From: Tissierellales bacterium | GTDB taxonomy: Bacteria > Bacillota > Clostridia > Tissierellales > VENL01 | Direction of reading: 5' to 3' | NCBI GenBank assembly: GCA_028280805.1 | Contig: JANQLB010000061.1 | Coordinates: 1-64,000, forward strand | DNA: 64,000 nucleotides | In this document: positions 1 through 9,636 of the stretch, piece by piece | How positions within the stretch are numbered: the first letter of the stretch is position 1 | Layout: each line of letters starts with the position of its first letter | Notes under the pieces: generated by a model | The model's database searches: none | Seen by the model: only the letters and a program-made list of their open reading frames with translations | What the model was told of the DNA's origin: nothing | Program-made: the position numbers and the translations under genes

Positions 1-834
1 GAAGACAAAATATTCTATGAACTAACAAAAGAACTTAAACCAAAGGCTACAATCTATGGTGTTCCATATATAGGAGGAGATGCCAGTTGTTATGGAGCAC
101 TGGCTAGAGAATTTGATAAGCAAAATATTAAAGTTAGAATAATGTCTACATCGCTCTTTGATATAGGAAATGAAATAGATGGAGAAAAAATTACAATTGA
201 AAAATTTGCAAAGATAAGGGCTGAGGAGATAGCTAAAAAAGGGGAAGAAAACATCTATTTATTAGGACATTGTGGAGGCAGTATTATTACAGTATCTATT
301 GCGGATGAACTGAGGAAATTGAAGGTAAAAATTAAAGGAATGATATTTTGTGGATTTGTACCAATAAGGGAGCCTAATAGGATAGTAGTAGCAGCAACTA
401 AAAGAATGAATTTTAGACAATCTGTTGCAAATTTAAGATCTATTGGATTTGTTGATAGCTTATCAATTGATATTATAAGACATTTTCAAAAAGCAATAAT
501 AGAATTAGCAGAGTTTAGATATAGAAGACGAAAAAAAATAAAGTATAGGATATTTAAACATACAACAACAATCTATAATATAATTGCTGATAGAGATCAT
601 GTAACATATAATCATAAACGAGGACATAAAAAATGGAGAAAATTTTCATTTAAAGTTCAGCATATTGTAATAGAAGGCAAAAGTCATTATTTTATTTCAC
701 GAAATGCTGATAAAGTAACTTCAGAAATAAATAAAATTATTGAGGTAAATAGAGAAGAAAAAAGTAATCAGAAAAAATTAATTAGAAAGGATGTGAGTAA
801 AAAAGATAAGGTTATGTTAAAAAGCAGTAATTAG
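1..834 (+). CDS. Thioesterase domain, NRPS type, Cys nucleophile (5' partial)
   Basis: The frame is open from base 1, so the gene begins upstream; 277 residues are visible. It is an alpha/beta-hydrolase thioesterase of the kind that ends nonribosomal peptide synthetases or stands alone beside them. The nucleophile elbow reads GHCGG (Cys codon 271-273), where most relatives have GHSxG. A later Asp (IADRDH) and His (GKSHYF) could complete a Cys-Asp-His triad. The tail after about residue 245 is Lys-rich and looks disordered. Cys thioesterases are known in some NRPS systems that form strained or lactam rings. The next gene, a cyclic-peptide-type exporter, supports a peptide-biosynthesis role. 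Whether this is the last domain of a large synthetase or a separate type II enzyme cannot be told from this end. Confidence 0.8.
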   Translation, partial: EDKIFYELTKELKPKATIYGVPYIGGDASCYGALAREFDKQNIKVRIMSTSLFDIGNEIDGEKITIEKFAKIRAEEIAKKGEENIYLLGHCGGSIITVSIADELRKLKVKIKGMIFCGFVPIREPNRIVVAATKRMNFRQSVANLRSIGFVDSLSIDIIRHFQKAIIELAEFRYRRRKKIKYRIFKHTTTIYNIIADRDHVTYNHKRGHKKWRKFSFKVQHIVIEGKSHYFISRNADKVTSEINKIIEVNREEKSNQKKLIRKDVSKKDKVMLKSSN

Positions 835-898
835 AAAAGCTGCTTAATAAAATTTACTTAGTGTGGAAGTGACTTTATTTGCTATGCTGAGATATAAA

Positions 899-1024
899 TT
901 AAGACTCAGTTCAGGTGGAGTTAAAACTTTATCTGAACGCTTGATCGTCTTATCCGGATACTATATAGCTCTTTACTCATAGCTTTAGAAGCAGGAGTAT
1001 TAGAGTTGTAAGCTATCAGATAAA
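899..1024 (+). repeat. Intergenic repeat element, copy A
   Basis: This lies between the thioesterase and the exporter gene. Its 5' part forms a hairpin (GTTCAGGT pairs with ATCTGAAC, 908-937). Its middle carries the palindrome TATCCGGATA. Its 3' part (980-1024) ends in GTAAGCTATCAGATAAA. Both the 5' hairpin and the 3' part recur in inverted orientation at 43543-43790, and the 3' part recurs alone at 34931-34973. Confidence 0.75.
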
Positions 1025-1055
1025 TGAAATTAAAATATATATTGGAGGGATTAAA

Positions 1056-4000
1056 GTGAAAAAAATAATAACACTTATAATGATTTGTTTATTATTTAGC
1101 TCTGCTGGCTTTGCAGATAGCAATATTGAAAGCATGGGGGAAACAGAAAAAGTAGAGAAGATAGATGAATATATCAGGGATAATTTCAATAAATTAAAAG
1201 TTCCCGGATTAAGTGTTGGGCTAATAATTAATGGGGAAAAATACTATCTTAATTATGGAGTATCAGATACAGAAACTAATAAAGAAGTAACTAACAAAAC
1301 CAACTATGAACTTGCTTCAGTATCAAAATCTTTTACCGGACTTGCAGTAGCAAAACTAATAGATGAAGGTAAACTAAGTCTTGATGATAATGTTTCTAAA
1401 TATATTCCTGGATTTCATGGTTTGTTCAGGGATGAAAAACATGAAATAACTATAGAAAACTTACTGTATCAAACCAGTGGTATAGGTGTAGAAACAATAA
1501 AACTTTATAGAGAAGATAATTCAGAAGAAGCATTATTAAACATTTCTAAAACTTTATCAGGAACAAACTTAAACTCTTTACCTAGTAGTACATTTGAATA
1601 CGCAACAATAAATTATGCTGTTTTAGGAGCAGTTATAGAGATTGTAACAGGAGAATCATATATAGATTATATTAAAGAGAATATTCTAAATGAATTAGAT
1701 ATGAATAATTCTTATACAGGATATAAAGAAAATGATAAAGAATTATCCAAGGGTTATAAAATTAGTTTCTTTAAACCAAGAGAGTATATCCCGCCAAGAT
1801 TTAGAAACAATGATCCATCAGGATATATTATTTCTAATACAGAGGATATGCTAGAATATCTTGATTATCAATTAGGAAATGTTAACAATAATTTATATAA
1901 TATCAGAAAAATCACACATGAACCAAACACAAATGTAGCTTTAGCAGGAAATTCATTTTATGCATATGGGTGGTTTAATAGATTAAATGGATTTAATGAA
2001 ATAAATCATGGTGGTAACAATCCTAATTTTACTAGCTGGATGTCATTTAATGAAAGAGAAAATAGCGGGATTGTAATATTATCAAACTCAAATTCTGCAA
2101 ATGTGCAAGAGTTAGCAAATAATATTGGATTATTCCTATATGGAGGAAATTTAAGTGATTTAGATTTATCAGCAGGAGGAATGGATAATGCATTAGGAGC
2201 ATTTACAATAGTATTTGGGATCGTTATATTAATTCTTATAGGGTTGTGTATATTTATAGGATATGAATACAAGAAAGGCAAAAGAACACTAGGATTTAAA
2301 AAGGGATCTGTTAAAAAATTAATTAGTTATATATTAGTTTCATTACCATTAGTTTATGGGATATATTTACTTCCAAAAGTTTTCGGAGACTTAGATTGGT
2401 ATACTGCAAGATTATGGAGTAGTGAAACCTTATTTACATGTGTTATAGCTATTATTACTTCAATAATACTCAGTTACATTACATACTTTATAATACTACT
2501 TTTCCCAACTAAAAATGAGTATTTAAAAGAAGCACCGGAGTTAATATTACTTGGTTTATTATCAGGTTTATCTAATGCAATAGTTATATTTTTAGTGACA
2601 AGTTCATTAAATGGAGAAGGTAATATAATATATATTTTATACTACTTCGTGACTGCTTTGTTTATGTATGTTGCAGCAAGAAGAACATTAGAAGTGAAAT
2701 TAGCTGAATTATCGCAATTAATAATAAAGAATATAAGAGAAAAGATATTTGAAAAATTATTCTCAGCTAATCTTGAGGAATTTGAAGGAATGAACGAAGG
2801 ACAGATTATAGCTACAATAACAAATGATATAAACCAGATTGGAGGATTAGCAGGGTTGATTATTGTGTTTATAACAAGCATAATAACAACTATAGCAGCA
2901 TTTATATATCTTAGTACGGTATCAGCATGGGGAACATTAGTAGTAATTGGTGTTATTATAGCGGCAGGAGGGTTGTTTGCATACCTAAATTATATAGCTA
3001 CAACTTATCTGGATATTGCTAGGGAAACACAGAATGAATTTTTATCAAAGGTTGAAGCACTTATAGGTGGATTTAAAGATTTGGTTTTGCATGATAATAA
3101 GAAAAAAGAATATCAATCTGAAGTTACTGAGATTAATAAAGAGTTTGTTTACAACAATGTAAAAGCATTTAGAACATTTGTTAATGCTTTTATGGTAGGA
3201 GAATCAATATTTATAGTAGTACTAGGTACAATAGCCTTTGGATTTACTTTTATATTTGCAGGCTTTGGAAGAGAAGAACTAACGACATTTGTAATGGTCT
3301 TAATATATTTATTAGGTCCTATAAACGGCATTATAAACGCATTTCCTAGAGCGATGCAGATAAAAATAGCTATAGATAGAGTTAGACAATTATTATTACA
3401 GTTACCACCAGATTCAGCAGAAAGAAATAATCAGTTGGAAGAAAACAGCGGTATAGAAATCCTAGAAACAGAAGGGGTTTTATTCCAATATGAATCCATA
3501 GGTTTAGACAGTGGGTTTAAAGTTGGACCTATAGATCTTAAAGTTGAAAAAGGAGAAATTTTGTTTATAATTGGAGGAAATGGAAGCGGGAAATCAACAT
3601 TTATAAAGCTTTTATCCGGATTATATGATCTTCACGCTGGAAATATAAAGATAAATGGAAGAGAGATAGATAGTGAAGAAGTTGGAGAAAACATATCAGC
3701 AGTGTTTGCAGACTCATTTATGTTTGACAGAGTATATGATGTTGATTTAACAAATAAGGAAAAGGTAATAAACGATTATTTAAGAATACTTGAATTAGAC
3801 GACAAAGTTGAATTAATAGATGGAATGTTTACAACAATATCACTATCGACAGGACAGCGAAAAAGATTACATCTTCTTAGGTGCATTTTAGAAGACAAAC
3901 CGATTTATGTATTTGATGAATTAGCCGCTGATCAGGATCCACAGTTTAGAAACTTTTTCTATAGGACGATGCTGCCTCAGATGAAAGAGGCTGGAAAAAT

Positions 4001-4127
4001 AATTATAGCAGTAACCCATGATGATCATTATTTTGATGTAGCAGATAGAGTACTTAAACTAGATCGTGGGCAAATTGATGATATAACTGCTGATAGCCTT
4101 ATTGCTTATAAAGATAAAGTTTCTTAG
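1056..4127 (+). CDS. Serine peptidase / cyclic-peptide ABC exporter fusion (ZmaM-like)
   Basis: GTG start behind a GGAGGG site; 1023 residues. In order: a signal peptide (1-21); a beta-lactamase/S12-type peptidase domain facing outside (about 25-365) with S88-x-x-K91, Y182-A-T and H318-G-G; a helix near 385-405 and further membrane helices to about 550; an ABC-exporter membrane domain (about 550-790); and a nucleotide-binding domain (Walker A GGNGSGKST near 839, signature LSTGQ, Walker B ending DELAADQDP, switch His in VTHDD). DELAADQDP is typical of the SyrD/PvdE-type cyclic peptide exporters. Peptidase-ABC fusions of this layout, such as ZmaM, remove an N-acyl-D-Asn cap from a nonribosomal prodrug during export. 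It follows the thioesterase, so the same product is a reasonable substrate. The exact substrate is inference. Confidence 0.88.
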   Translation: MKKIITLIMICLLFSSAGFADSNIESMGETEKVEKIDEYIRDNFNKLKVPGLSVGLIINGEKYYLNYGVSDTETNKEVTNKTNYELASVSKSFTGLAVAKLIDEGKLSLDDNVSKYIPGFHGLFRDEKHEITIENLLYQTSGIGVETIKLYREDNSEEALLNISKTLSGTNLNSLPSSTFEYATINYAVLGAVIEIVTGESYIDYIKENILNELDMNNSYTGYKENDKELSKGYKISFFKPREYIPPRFRNNDPSGYIISNTEDMLEYLDYQLGNVNNNLYNIRKITHEPNTNVALAGNSFYAYGWFNRLNGFNEINHGGNNPNFTSWMSFNERENSGIVILSNSNSANVQELANNIGLFLYGGNLSDLDLSAGGMDNALGAFTIVFGIVILILIGLCIFIGYEYKKGKRTLGFKKGSVKKLISYILVSLPLVYGIYLLPKVFGDLDWYTARLWSSETLFTCVIAIITSIILSYITYFIILLFPTKNEYLKEAPELILLGLLSGLSNAIVIFLVTSSLNGEGNIIYILYYFVTALFMYVAARRTLEVKLAELSQLIIKNIREKIFEKLFSANLEEFEGMNEGQIIATITNDINQIGGLAGLIIVFITSIITTIAAFIYLSTVSAWGTLVVIGVIIAAGGLFAYLNYIATTYLDIARETQNEFLSKVEALIGGFKDLVLHDNKKKEYQSEVTEINKEFVYNNVKAFRTFVNAFMVGESIFIVVLGTIAFGFTFIFAGFGREELTTFVMVLIYLLGPINGIINAFPRAMQIKIAIDRVRQLLLQLPPDSAERNNQLEENSGIEILETEGVLFQYESIGLDSGFKVGPIDLKVEKGEILFIIGGNGSGKSTFIKLLSGLYDLHAGNIKINGREIDSEEVGENISAVFADSFMFDRVYDVDLTNKEKVINDYLRILELDDKVELIDGMFTTISLSTGQRKRLHLLRCILEDKPIYVFDELAADQDPQFRNFFYRTMLPQMKEAGKIIIAVTHDDHYFDVADRVLKLDRGQIDDITADSLIAYKDKVS

Positions 4128-4262
4128 AAATATTAGATTAAAAGGGATTTTTTCAGCATATTCTTAAAGAATGAAAAAGGCTTTAAAATAATAATTTAAA
4201 GATTATTTTTAAAGACTCTGTCACTACCGGAAAAATCTATTTTGCCTATAACTAGGTTAATA

Positions 4263-4325
4263 CAATATTTAAAGGCTTAGAACAAATATTGACTCTAAGC
4301 CTTTAAATATTGAAAAGTTTTTTTC
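4263..4325 (+). terminator. Hairpin between exporter and ilvE
   Basis: Perfect inverted repeat of about 19 bp (4263-4281 with 4294-4312, arms containing TTTAAAGGCTTAG), followed on the + strand by a T-rich stretch. It lies between two convergent genes and probably ends transcription from the exporter; it may also slow ilvE transcripts coming the other way, though no T-run follows on that strand. Confidence 0.75.
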
Positions 4326-4343
4326 TTCTATTTTCTAAAAGAG

Positions 4344-5369
4344 TTACTTAACTTCTACAATCCAGCCTTCAGGTGCTTTTATATCACCAAATTGAATTCC
4401 ATAGAGAGTGTCATAAAGTTTCTTAGTTACAGGTCCGACTTCTGTTTCACTATGGAATACATGAAGCTTTCCTTTGTACTCTATACCGCCGATTGGTGTA
4501 ATAACTGCTGCTGTTCCACATGCTCCTGCTTCTTTAAATTCATCTAGATTATCAACAAATACATCTCTGTGATTAACTTCCATTCTTAAATATTCTTTAG
4601 CTAAGTACATTAAAGAGAATCTAGTAATACTTGGAAGAATAGATGGAGAATCAGGAGTGATAAATTTATTGTCTTTAGTAATTCCGAAGAAATTAGCTGC
4701 TCCAACTTCTTCAATTTTAGTATGAGTTTCCGGGTCTAAATATATACAGTCGGCAAATCCTTTTTTAACAGCTAATTCGTGAGGAAGAAGACTTCCTGCA
4801 TAATTTCCTCCAACCTTAGCCGCTCCTGTTCCATAAGGTGCAGCTCTATCATAATCAGAAATAATAAAGTTTACTGGAGCCATACCTCCTTTAAAATAAG
4901 GACCAACAGGGACACAAAATATACTGAACATATATTCAGGTGCAGGCTTAACTCCTAAGTTGTCACCAACACCTATTACAAAAGGTCTTAGATAAAGAGT
5001 AGCTCCGCTTCCATATGGCGGAACATAAGCTTCATTAGCTTTAACTACTTGTAAACAAGCGTCAATAAATTTTTCTACTGGAACTTCCGGCATTAGAACA
5101 CGCTTACAGCTTTTTATCATACGTTTAGCGTTTTCATCTGGTCTAAATAGTTGAATTTTTCCTTCTTTTGTTCTGTAAGCTTTTAAACCTTCAAAACACT
5201 GCTGTCCGTAATGAAGAGCAGTTGAAGCTTCACTTATATTTAGCCTGTTATCTTCAACTAATTCACCTTCATCCCATTTACCGTCCTTCCATCTTGAAAT
5301 GTAACGTAAATCGGTTTTCATATAACTAAATCCTAACTTACTCCAATCAATGCCAACATTTTTACTCAA
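4344..5369 (-). CDS. ilvE: Branched-chain amino acid aminotransferase
   Basis: 341 residues, the usual length of the longer (eukaryote-like) class IV PLP aminotransferases that move amino groups between 2-oxoglutarate and Leu, Ile or Val. The PLP lysine is in [10 protein letters not shown], and the sequence is typical over its full length ([15 protein letters not shown] near the N-terminus, [10 protein letters not shown] near the C-terminus). The start is TTG behind AGGGGG. It stands alone, divergent from clpE, with no other branched-chain biosynthesis gene nearby, so it may serve amino-acid fermentation as much as synthesis. No T-box leader was recognised upstream. Confidence 0.95.
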   Translation of the reverse strand: MSKNVGIDWSKLGFSYMKTDLRYISRWKDGKWDEGELVEDNRLNISEASTALHYGQQCFEGLKAYRTKEGKIQLFRPDENAKRMIKSCKRVLMPEVPVEKFIDACLQVVKANEAYVPPYGSGATLYLRPFVIGVGDNLGVKPAPEYMFSIFCVPVGPYFKGGMAPVNFIISDYDRAAPYGTGAAKVGGNYAGSLLPHELAVKKGFADCIYLDPETHTKIEEVGAANFFGITKDNKFITPDSPSILPSITRFSLMYLAKEYLRMEVNHRDVFVDNLDEFKEAGACGTAAVITPIGGIEYKGKLHVFHSETEVGPVTKKLYDTLYGIQFGDIKAPEGWIVEVK

Positions 5370-5812
5370 TTTAATCCCCCTTACTATAAATTTTTTTAAA
5401 AGAATCTTACACTAAACACATTTGATTAAAACAATAATTCGCAGCTATTATAATTATCTTATTATAGTATAAATATACAAAATTAATGATTTTAATTATA
5501 ATATAATTATAACATACAGTTTTGCGCATATGTGAATCACATAAAATTCAAAATATTCTTTAAAATTCAACATTAAAATACCGTAATAGTTTAAAACATT
5601 GATAACTTTTTAACCCATCTCTTAAATTAATTGGTATGTTGAAATCATATGATATGTCATGTATAATTAAATGATAGTAATGTTCATAAACTTATTAACA
5701 AACTTATTAGTATCATTATTGACTTAAAGTTAGGAATAACAAGTACTATTTGAAAAAATATATCTATGTAGCTTTAATTTAAATACTAATTACAAATTTG
5801 GAGATGATAATT
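5370..5812. other. Divergent AT-rich spacer, ilvE / clpE
   Basis: 443 bases without a gene. It must hold the promoters for both neighbours. A TTGACT at 5720 lies upstream of clpE, but its spacing to a clear -10 box is poor. I looked for CtsR-type direct heptamers (GGTCAAA) and for a CIRCE element and saw neither. No other structure is evident. Confidence 0.5.
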
Positions 5813-8104
5813 GTGAAAAAATGTTCTATATGTAAGAAAAACGTAGCAGTAGCGTTTATATCTAAAATGGAAAGCGGCAAGGCAAAAATGGAAGGTATAT
5901 GTGTAGAATGTGCAAAGAAAATGGGATTACCTATTGTGGATCAATTAATGGAACAAACTGGTATGAGTTCTGAAGAAGTTGAAAATCTAACAGAGCAGAT
6001 GAATACAATGTTTGAGAATGGTGAAACAGGTGATATGGATGATATAGATGAAAATGAAGCTCTTATGGATTTGTTTAAAGGTGAATTACCCTTTACAGGC
6101 AAGAAAAATGCTGTAAATAAGAAAATAGATAATAAAGAAGATGTTGAGGGTACAAAACAGTCAACATCTAATAAAAAGAAAGATAAAAAGGCAAAGAAAA
6201 AGAAATATTTAAACTTATATGGAATAAATCTTACTGAAAGAGCAGAGAACAACCAAGTAGATAAAATAATTGGAAGACATAGAGAGATTGATAGAGTTGT
6301 TCAGATTTTAAATAGAAGACAAAAGAATAACCCAATTCTGATTGGAGAGCCGGGAGTAGGAAAAACAGCTATTGCTGAAGGACTAGCTGTGCGTATAGTA
6401 GATAAGCAGGTTCCAGCAAAACTGTATAATGCTGAAATTTATCTTCTAGACCTTACTGCCATAGTAGCTGGAACGCAGTTTAGAGGACAGTTTGAGGGAA
6501 GGATGAAAGCGATAATAAAAGAGGCAACTGAGTTGGGTAATGTAATAATAGTGATAGACGAAGTTCATAACATTATGGGTGCAGGAGAAGTTCACGGGGG
6601 AGTTATGAACGCTGCAAATATATTAAAGCCGGCACTCGCTAAGGGAGAAATACAGATAATTGGAGCAACAACAATTGACGAATACCGCAAGCATATTGAA
6701 AAAGATACAGCTCTTGAAAGACGTTTCCAGCCTGTGTTAGTAGAAGAACCAACAATAGATGAAACAATAGAAATATTAAAGGGAATTAAAAATTACTATG
6801 AAGATTATCATAAGGTTTTAATAACTGATGAAGTTATTGAGGCTGCCACCACACTATCTGAAAGGTATATAAACGATAGATATTTACCTGATAAGGCAAT
6901 AGACATATTAGATGAAGCTGGATCTAGAGCAAATTTAAAGAATCAAGGACTTGTAGAGTTAGAAGCTTTAAAGGAAGAATTAGAAGTTATTAAGACAGAA
7001 ATTGAATCTTCATCTAAAAACAATGATTTTGAAAAAGCAGCTAATTATAAAACCAAAGAGTGTAAGCTTAAAGATAAAATCAATGAAATAGAAGAACAGT
7101 GTAGCAATGTAGAGATTAGTATAGAAGATATTGCTTATGTTATTGAATCTTGGACGAAAATTCCTGTTCAGAAAATTACAGAGGAAGAAGCAGAGAAACT
7201 TTTAAGCTTAGAAAGTATCCTACACAAAAGAGTAGTAGGTCAAGAACAGGCTATATCAAGTCTTTCAAAGGCTATTAGAAGAAATCGTTCAGGTTTTAGA
7301 AAAAGGAAGAAGCCCTCATCTTTTATTTTCGTAGGGCCTACAGGAGTTGGTAAAACTGAGCTGGTAAAAACTTTAGCTTGTGAACTTTTTGGAAGTGAAG
7401 AGGCACTTATAAGGATAGATATGTCTGAATACATGGAGAAGCATACGGTATCAAAATTAATAGGAGCTCCGCCGGGATATGTTGGATATGACCAAGGAGG
7501 ACAATTGACTGAAAAGGTAAGAAGAAAACCATATTCTGTTATATTATTAGATGAAATAGAGAAAGCACATCATGATGTTTTCAACATGCTTTTGCAAATT
7601 CTTGAAGATGGAAGATTAACAGATAGTCAAGGCAGAACAGTTTATTTTGATAATACGGTTATAATTATGACATCTAATGCTGGTACAAACTTAAAATCAA
7701 GTGGTATAGGTTTTGGGAAACACGGTTATGAAGCTTTAGAGAATAAAGCTAAAGATGCTTTAAAAGAAATATTTAGACCGGAGTTTTTAAATAGAGTAGA
7801 CGAAACAATTGTATTTACACAGTTAACTACAGAAGAATTACGTGAAATTGTCAACTTAATGCTTAAAGAAGTAGAAACAGAGGCTAGAGAAAAGAAAATA
7901 ATCATAGAAGTTACAAATGAAGTTAAAGAGTTTATACTAGAAAAAGGATATAATGAAAAATATGGAGCTAGACCTTTGAGAAGAACTATTCAAAAGTACA
8001 TTGAGGACGAAATAGCAGAGCAGTATATTCAAAATAAGGTTAAGGAAGGTTCTCATGTTATAGTAATGCTTGAAGGTGAAAAAGTACATTTGAGAATTAA
8101 GTAA
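5813..8104 (+). CDS. clpE: ClpE-type AAA+ unfoldase
   Basis: The GTG at 5813, ten bases after GGAG, is preferred over the TTG further up; this gives 763 residues. The N-terminus is a zinc finger with the ClpE spacing C-x2-C-x22-C-x2-C (C4, C7, C30, C33). A charged linker rich in Lys and Glu follows, then AAA+ module 1 (GEPGVGKT), a middle segment with a UVR-like motif ([18 protein letters not shown]), and AAA+ module 2 (GPTGVGKT). An IGF tripeptide within SSGIGFGK could be the ClpP-docking loop. Family members unfold damaged proteins for ClpP under heat or other protein stress. It is monocistronic, with no mcsA, mcsB or ctsR beside it. Confidence 0.92.
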   Translation: MKKCSICKKNVAVAFISKMESGKAKMEGICVECAKKMGLPIVDQLMEQTGMSSEEVENLTEQMNTMFENGETGDMDDIDENEALMDLFKGELPFTGKKNAVNKKIDNKEDVEGTKQSTSNKKKDKKAKKKKYLNLYGINLTERAENNQVDKIIGRHREIDRVVQILNRRQKNNPILIGEPGVGKTAIAEGLAVRIVDKQVPAKLYNAEIYLLDLTAIVAGTQFRGQFEGRMKAIIKEATELGNVIIVIDEVHNIMGAGEVHGGVMNAANILKPALAKGEIQIIGATTIDEYRKHIEKDTALERRFQPVLVEEPTIDETIEILKGIKNYYEDYHKVLITDEVIEAATTLSERYINDRYLPDKAIDILDEAGSRANLKNQGLVELEALKEELEVIKTEIESSSKNNDFEKAANYKTKECKLKDKINEIEEQCSNVEISIEDIAYVIESWTKIPVQKITEEEAEKLLSLESILHKRVVGQEQAISSLSKAIRRNRSGFRKRKKPSSFIFVGPTGVGKTELVKTLACELFGSEEALIRIDMSEYMEKHTVSKLIGAPPGYVGYDQGGQLTEKVRRKPYSVILLDEIEKAHHDVFNMLLQILEDGRLTDSQGRTVYFDNTVIIMTSNAGTNLKSSGIGFGKHGYEALENKAKDALKEIFRPEFLNRVDETIVFTQLTTEELREIVNLMLKEVETEAREKKIIIEVTNEVKEFILEKGYNEKYGARPLRRTIQKYIEDEIAEQYIQNKVKEGSHVIVMLEGEKVHLRIK

Positions 8105-8115
8105 TAATGAAATTC

Positions 8116-8162
8116 AAAAGACTACAAAATCAACACTATTTATAGAGGTTTTGTAGTCTTTT
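8116..8162. terminator. Bidirectional terminator
   Basis: Inverted repeat AAAAGACTACAAAA / TTTTGTAGTCTTTT, with T- or A-runs on both strands. It sits between the convergent clpE and DUF401 genes and should serve both. Confidence 0.85.
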
Positions 8163-8190
8163 ATTATCCCGTATTTGAATACTGTGGCTT

Positions 8191-9432
8191 TTACATAATC
8201 CTTAAGATATACATAATCACCATAACTAAATAAGTTAAAGGTAGAATAAAATAATAATTCTTAAAAAGCTCTTTAACTTTTACTCCAAAGTATTCAAGAG
8301 TTAAAACCTGACAAAGGTGTAAAGGAGAAGCATAATAAGACATAAATGCTGTAGTATATATAAACATTGCATAGCCAAGTTTTACTTCATAAGTTACCGC
8401 TAATGGTAAAATCATTGGAAAAAGTAATGCTATGCCAGATTGTGTTGAAGCAGTTGGAAATGAGATAGCAACACAAGAGATAATAATTAACAGCTCTAAA
8501 GGCATACCTTTTTCTAACAGGCTGTATAAATACAGATATATTTCATCTATATCATTTACGACATTCTTAAATAGCATTATACCAAGAATAGCTATAACCA
8601 TTTTTGGTTTAAATCCTTTATAAATACTTTTAATAAAGCTTTCTTTAGTGTCGTATTTGCTATCTTTTCGTTTATCATAAATGTTTATAAAGATTGAAAA
8701 CATAATTCCAATTAATAACGTTATATAAAATGGCAAGTCAAAAATCACCGCTCCTAATAAACTAATAAGTATAGGAGATGAATAAAGTAGAAAATCTATT
8801 ATTGAAGCAAAATATTTTTTTGGTTCTATTTTTTCTTTCTTGGGGTTTTTATATCCTCTTAATAAGAATACATAGCCTAATATATACATACTTATTGACA
8901 TTGGTAATTGAAGTTTAATAAAATCCCACATATCAAAGTTCCCCAATTGGGCAGCTAATATTATTGGTGGGGATAAGGGAAAAATAAAATAAAGTGCATG
9001 TCTAAATATCATATTAATAGATGCTTTTTTATCGTTAGGCAGACCTATCTTATCTCCTAGGCTGTTAACAACAGGACAGGACATCAAAGCACCGCCAGAT
9101 ACTAAAAGTGTACCAATTATTGCAGGAGCAAATAAAATAGTAAATTTTACACTCCTTAAAACTGATTCTAAAGATAAAATCATCCTATCTAAGATTAAGA
9201 ACTTGTCCATAACATAGCTTAAAATAGTTATAAGACCTATTGTTAAAGCTAAAGAGATAGTATTATAATCTGAGATGGTATTAATAGCTATATCTAATAT
9301 ATCCTTTACACTTCTACCATTTAATAATGCTAATAATGTACCACTGATGATTAAAGAATATCCAATGTTTACCTTTCTGTTAACCAAAATTAAAACTAGG
9401 AAAATTGAAACGACTAAAGATACTATAACCAT
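8191..9432 (-). CDS. DUF401 family membrane protein
   Basis: 413 residues with about ten to twelve membrane helices and no soluble domain. Stretches such as FRHALYFIFPLSPPIILAAQ and SFPTASTQSGIALLFPM are typical of DUF401, a family related to anion permeases of the GntP/CitM type whose substrate is not known. The ATG follows AAGGAG. It looks monocistronic: the upstream gene on the same strand is about 200 bases away and has its own terminator. A carboxylate or small-anion transport role is inference. Confidence 0.85.
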   Translation of the reverse strand: MVIVSLVVSIFLVLILVNRKVNIGYSLIISGTLLALLNGRSVKDILDIAINTISDYNTISLALTIGLITILSYVMDKFLILDRMILSLESVLRSVKFTILFAPAIIGTLLVSGGALMSCPVVNSLGDKIGLPNDKKASINMIFRHALYFIFPLSPPIILAAQLGNFDMWDFIKLQLPMSISMYILGYVFLLRGYKNPKKEKIEPKKYFASIIDFLLYSSPILISLLGAVIFDLPFYITLLIGIMFSIFINIYDKRKDSKYDTKESFIKSIYKGFKPKMVIAILGIMLFKNVVNDIDEIYLYLYSLLEKGMPLELLIIISCVAISFPTASTQSGIALLFPMILPLAVTYEVKLGYAMFIYTTAFMSYYASPLHLCQVLTLEYFGVKVKELFKNYYFILPLTYLVMVIMYILRIM

Positions 9433-9589
9433 TACTATATCTCCTTTTTAGTAATATTTAACGATGTCTTTATCAAAAACAGATCTAAAAAATAATTAGA
9501 GCCACGATATATTTATATCATATTTTATTTAAAAGTTAAAGATGATTTAAAGGTTATAGATTATTTTATTTAACCAATAGTTATTAAAT

Positions 9590-9632
9590 AAAAGCATCTG
9601 ATGAGAGTAATATTATCTCATCAGATGCTTTT
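9590..9632 (-). terminator. Terminator after the FAD dehydrogenase gene
   Basis: Strong hairpin with arms AAAAGCATCTGATGAGA and TCTCATCAGATGCTTTT. On the minus strand it is followed by TTTTATTTAATAA, directly after the stop codon of the gene on that strand. Confidence 0.85.
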
Positions 9633-9636
9633 ATTT

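Noticed and set aside
1056-2160. True beta-lactamase giving drug resistance
   Set aside because: The domain is fused to membrane helices and a peptide exporter and sits in a probable peptide cluster; a peptidase role fits better.
5370-5560. T-box leader for ilvE
   Set aside because: No AGGGTGGNACCGCG-like box and no suitable hairpins on the minus strand.
5370-5812. CtsR or CIRCE operator upstream of clpE
   Set aside because: Looked for GGTCAAA repeats and the CIRCE inverted repeat; neither is present.
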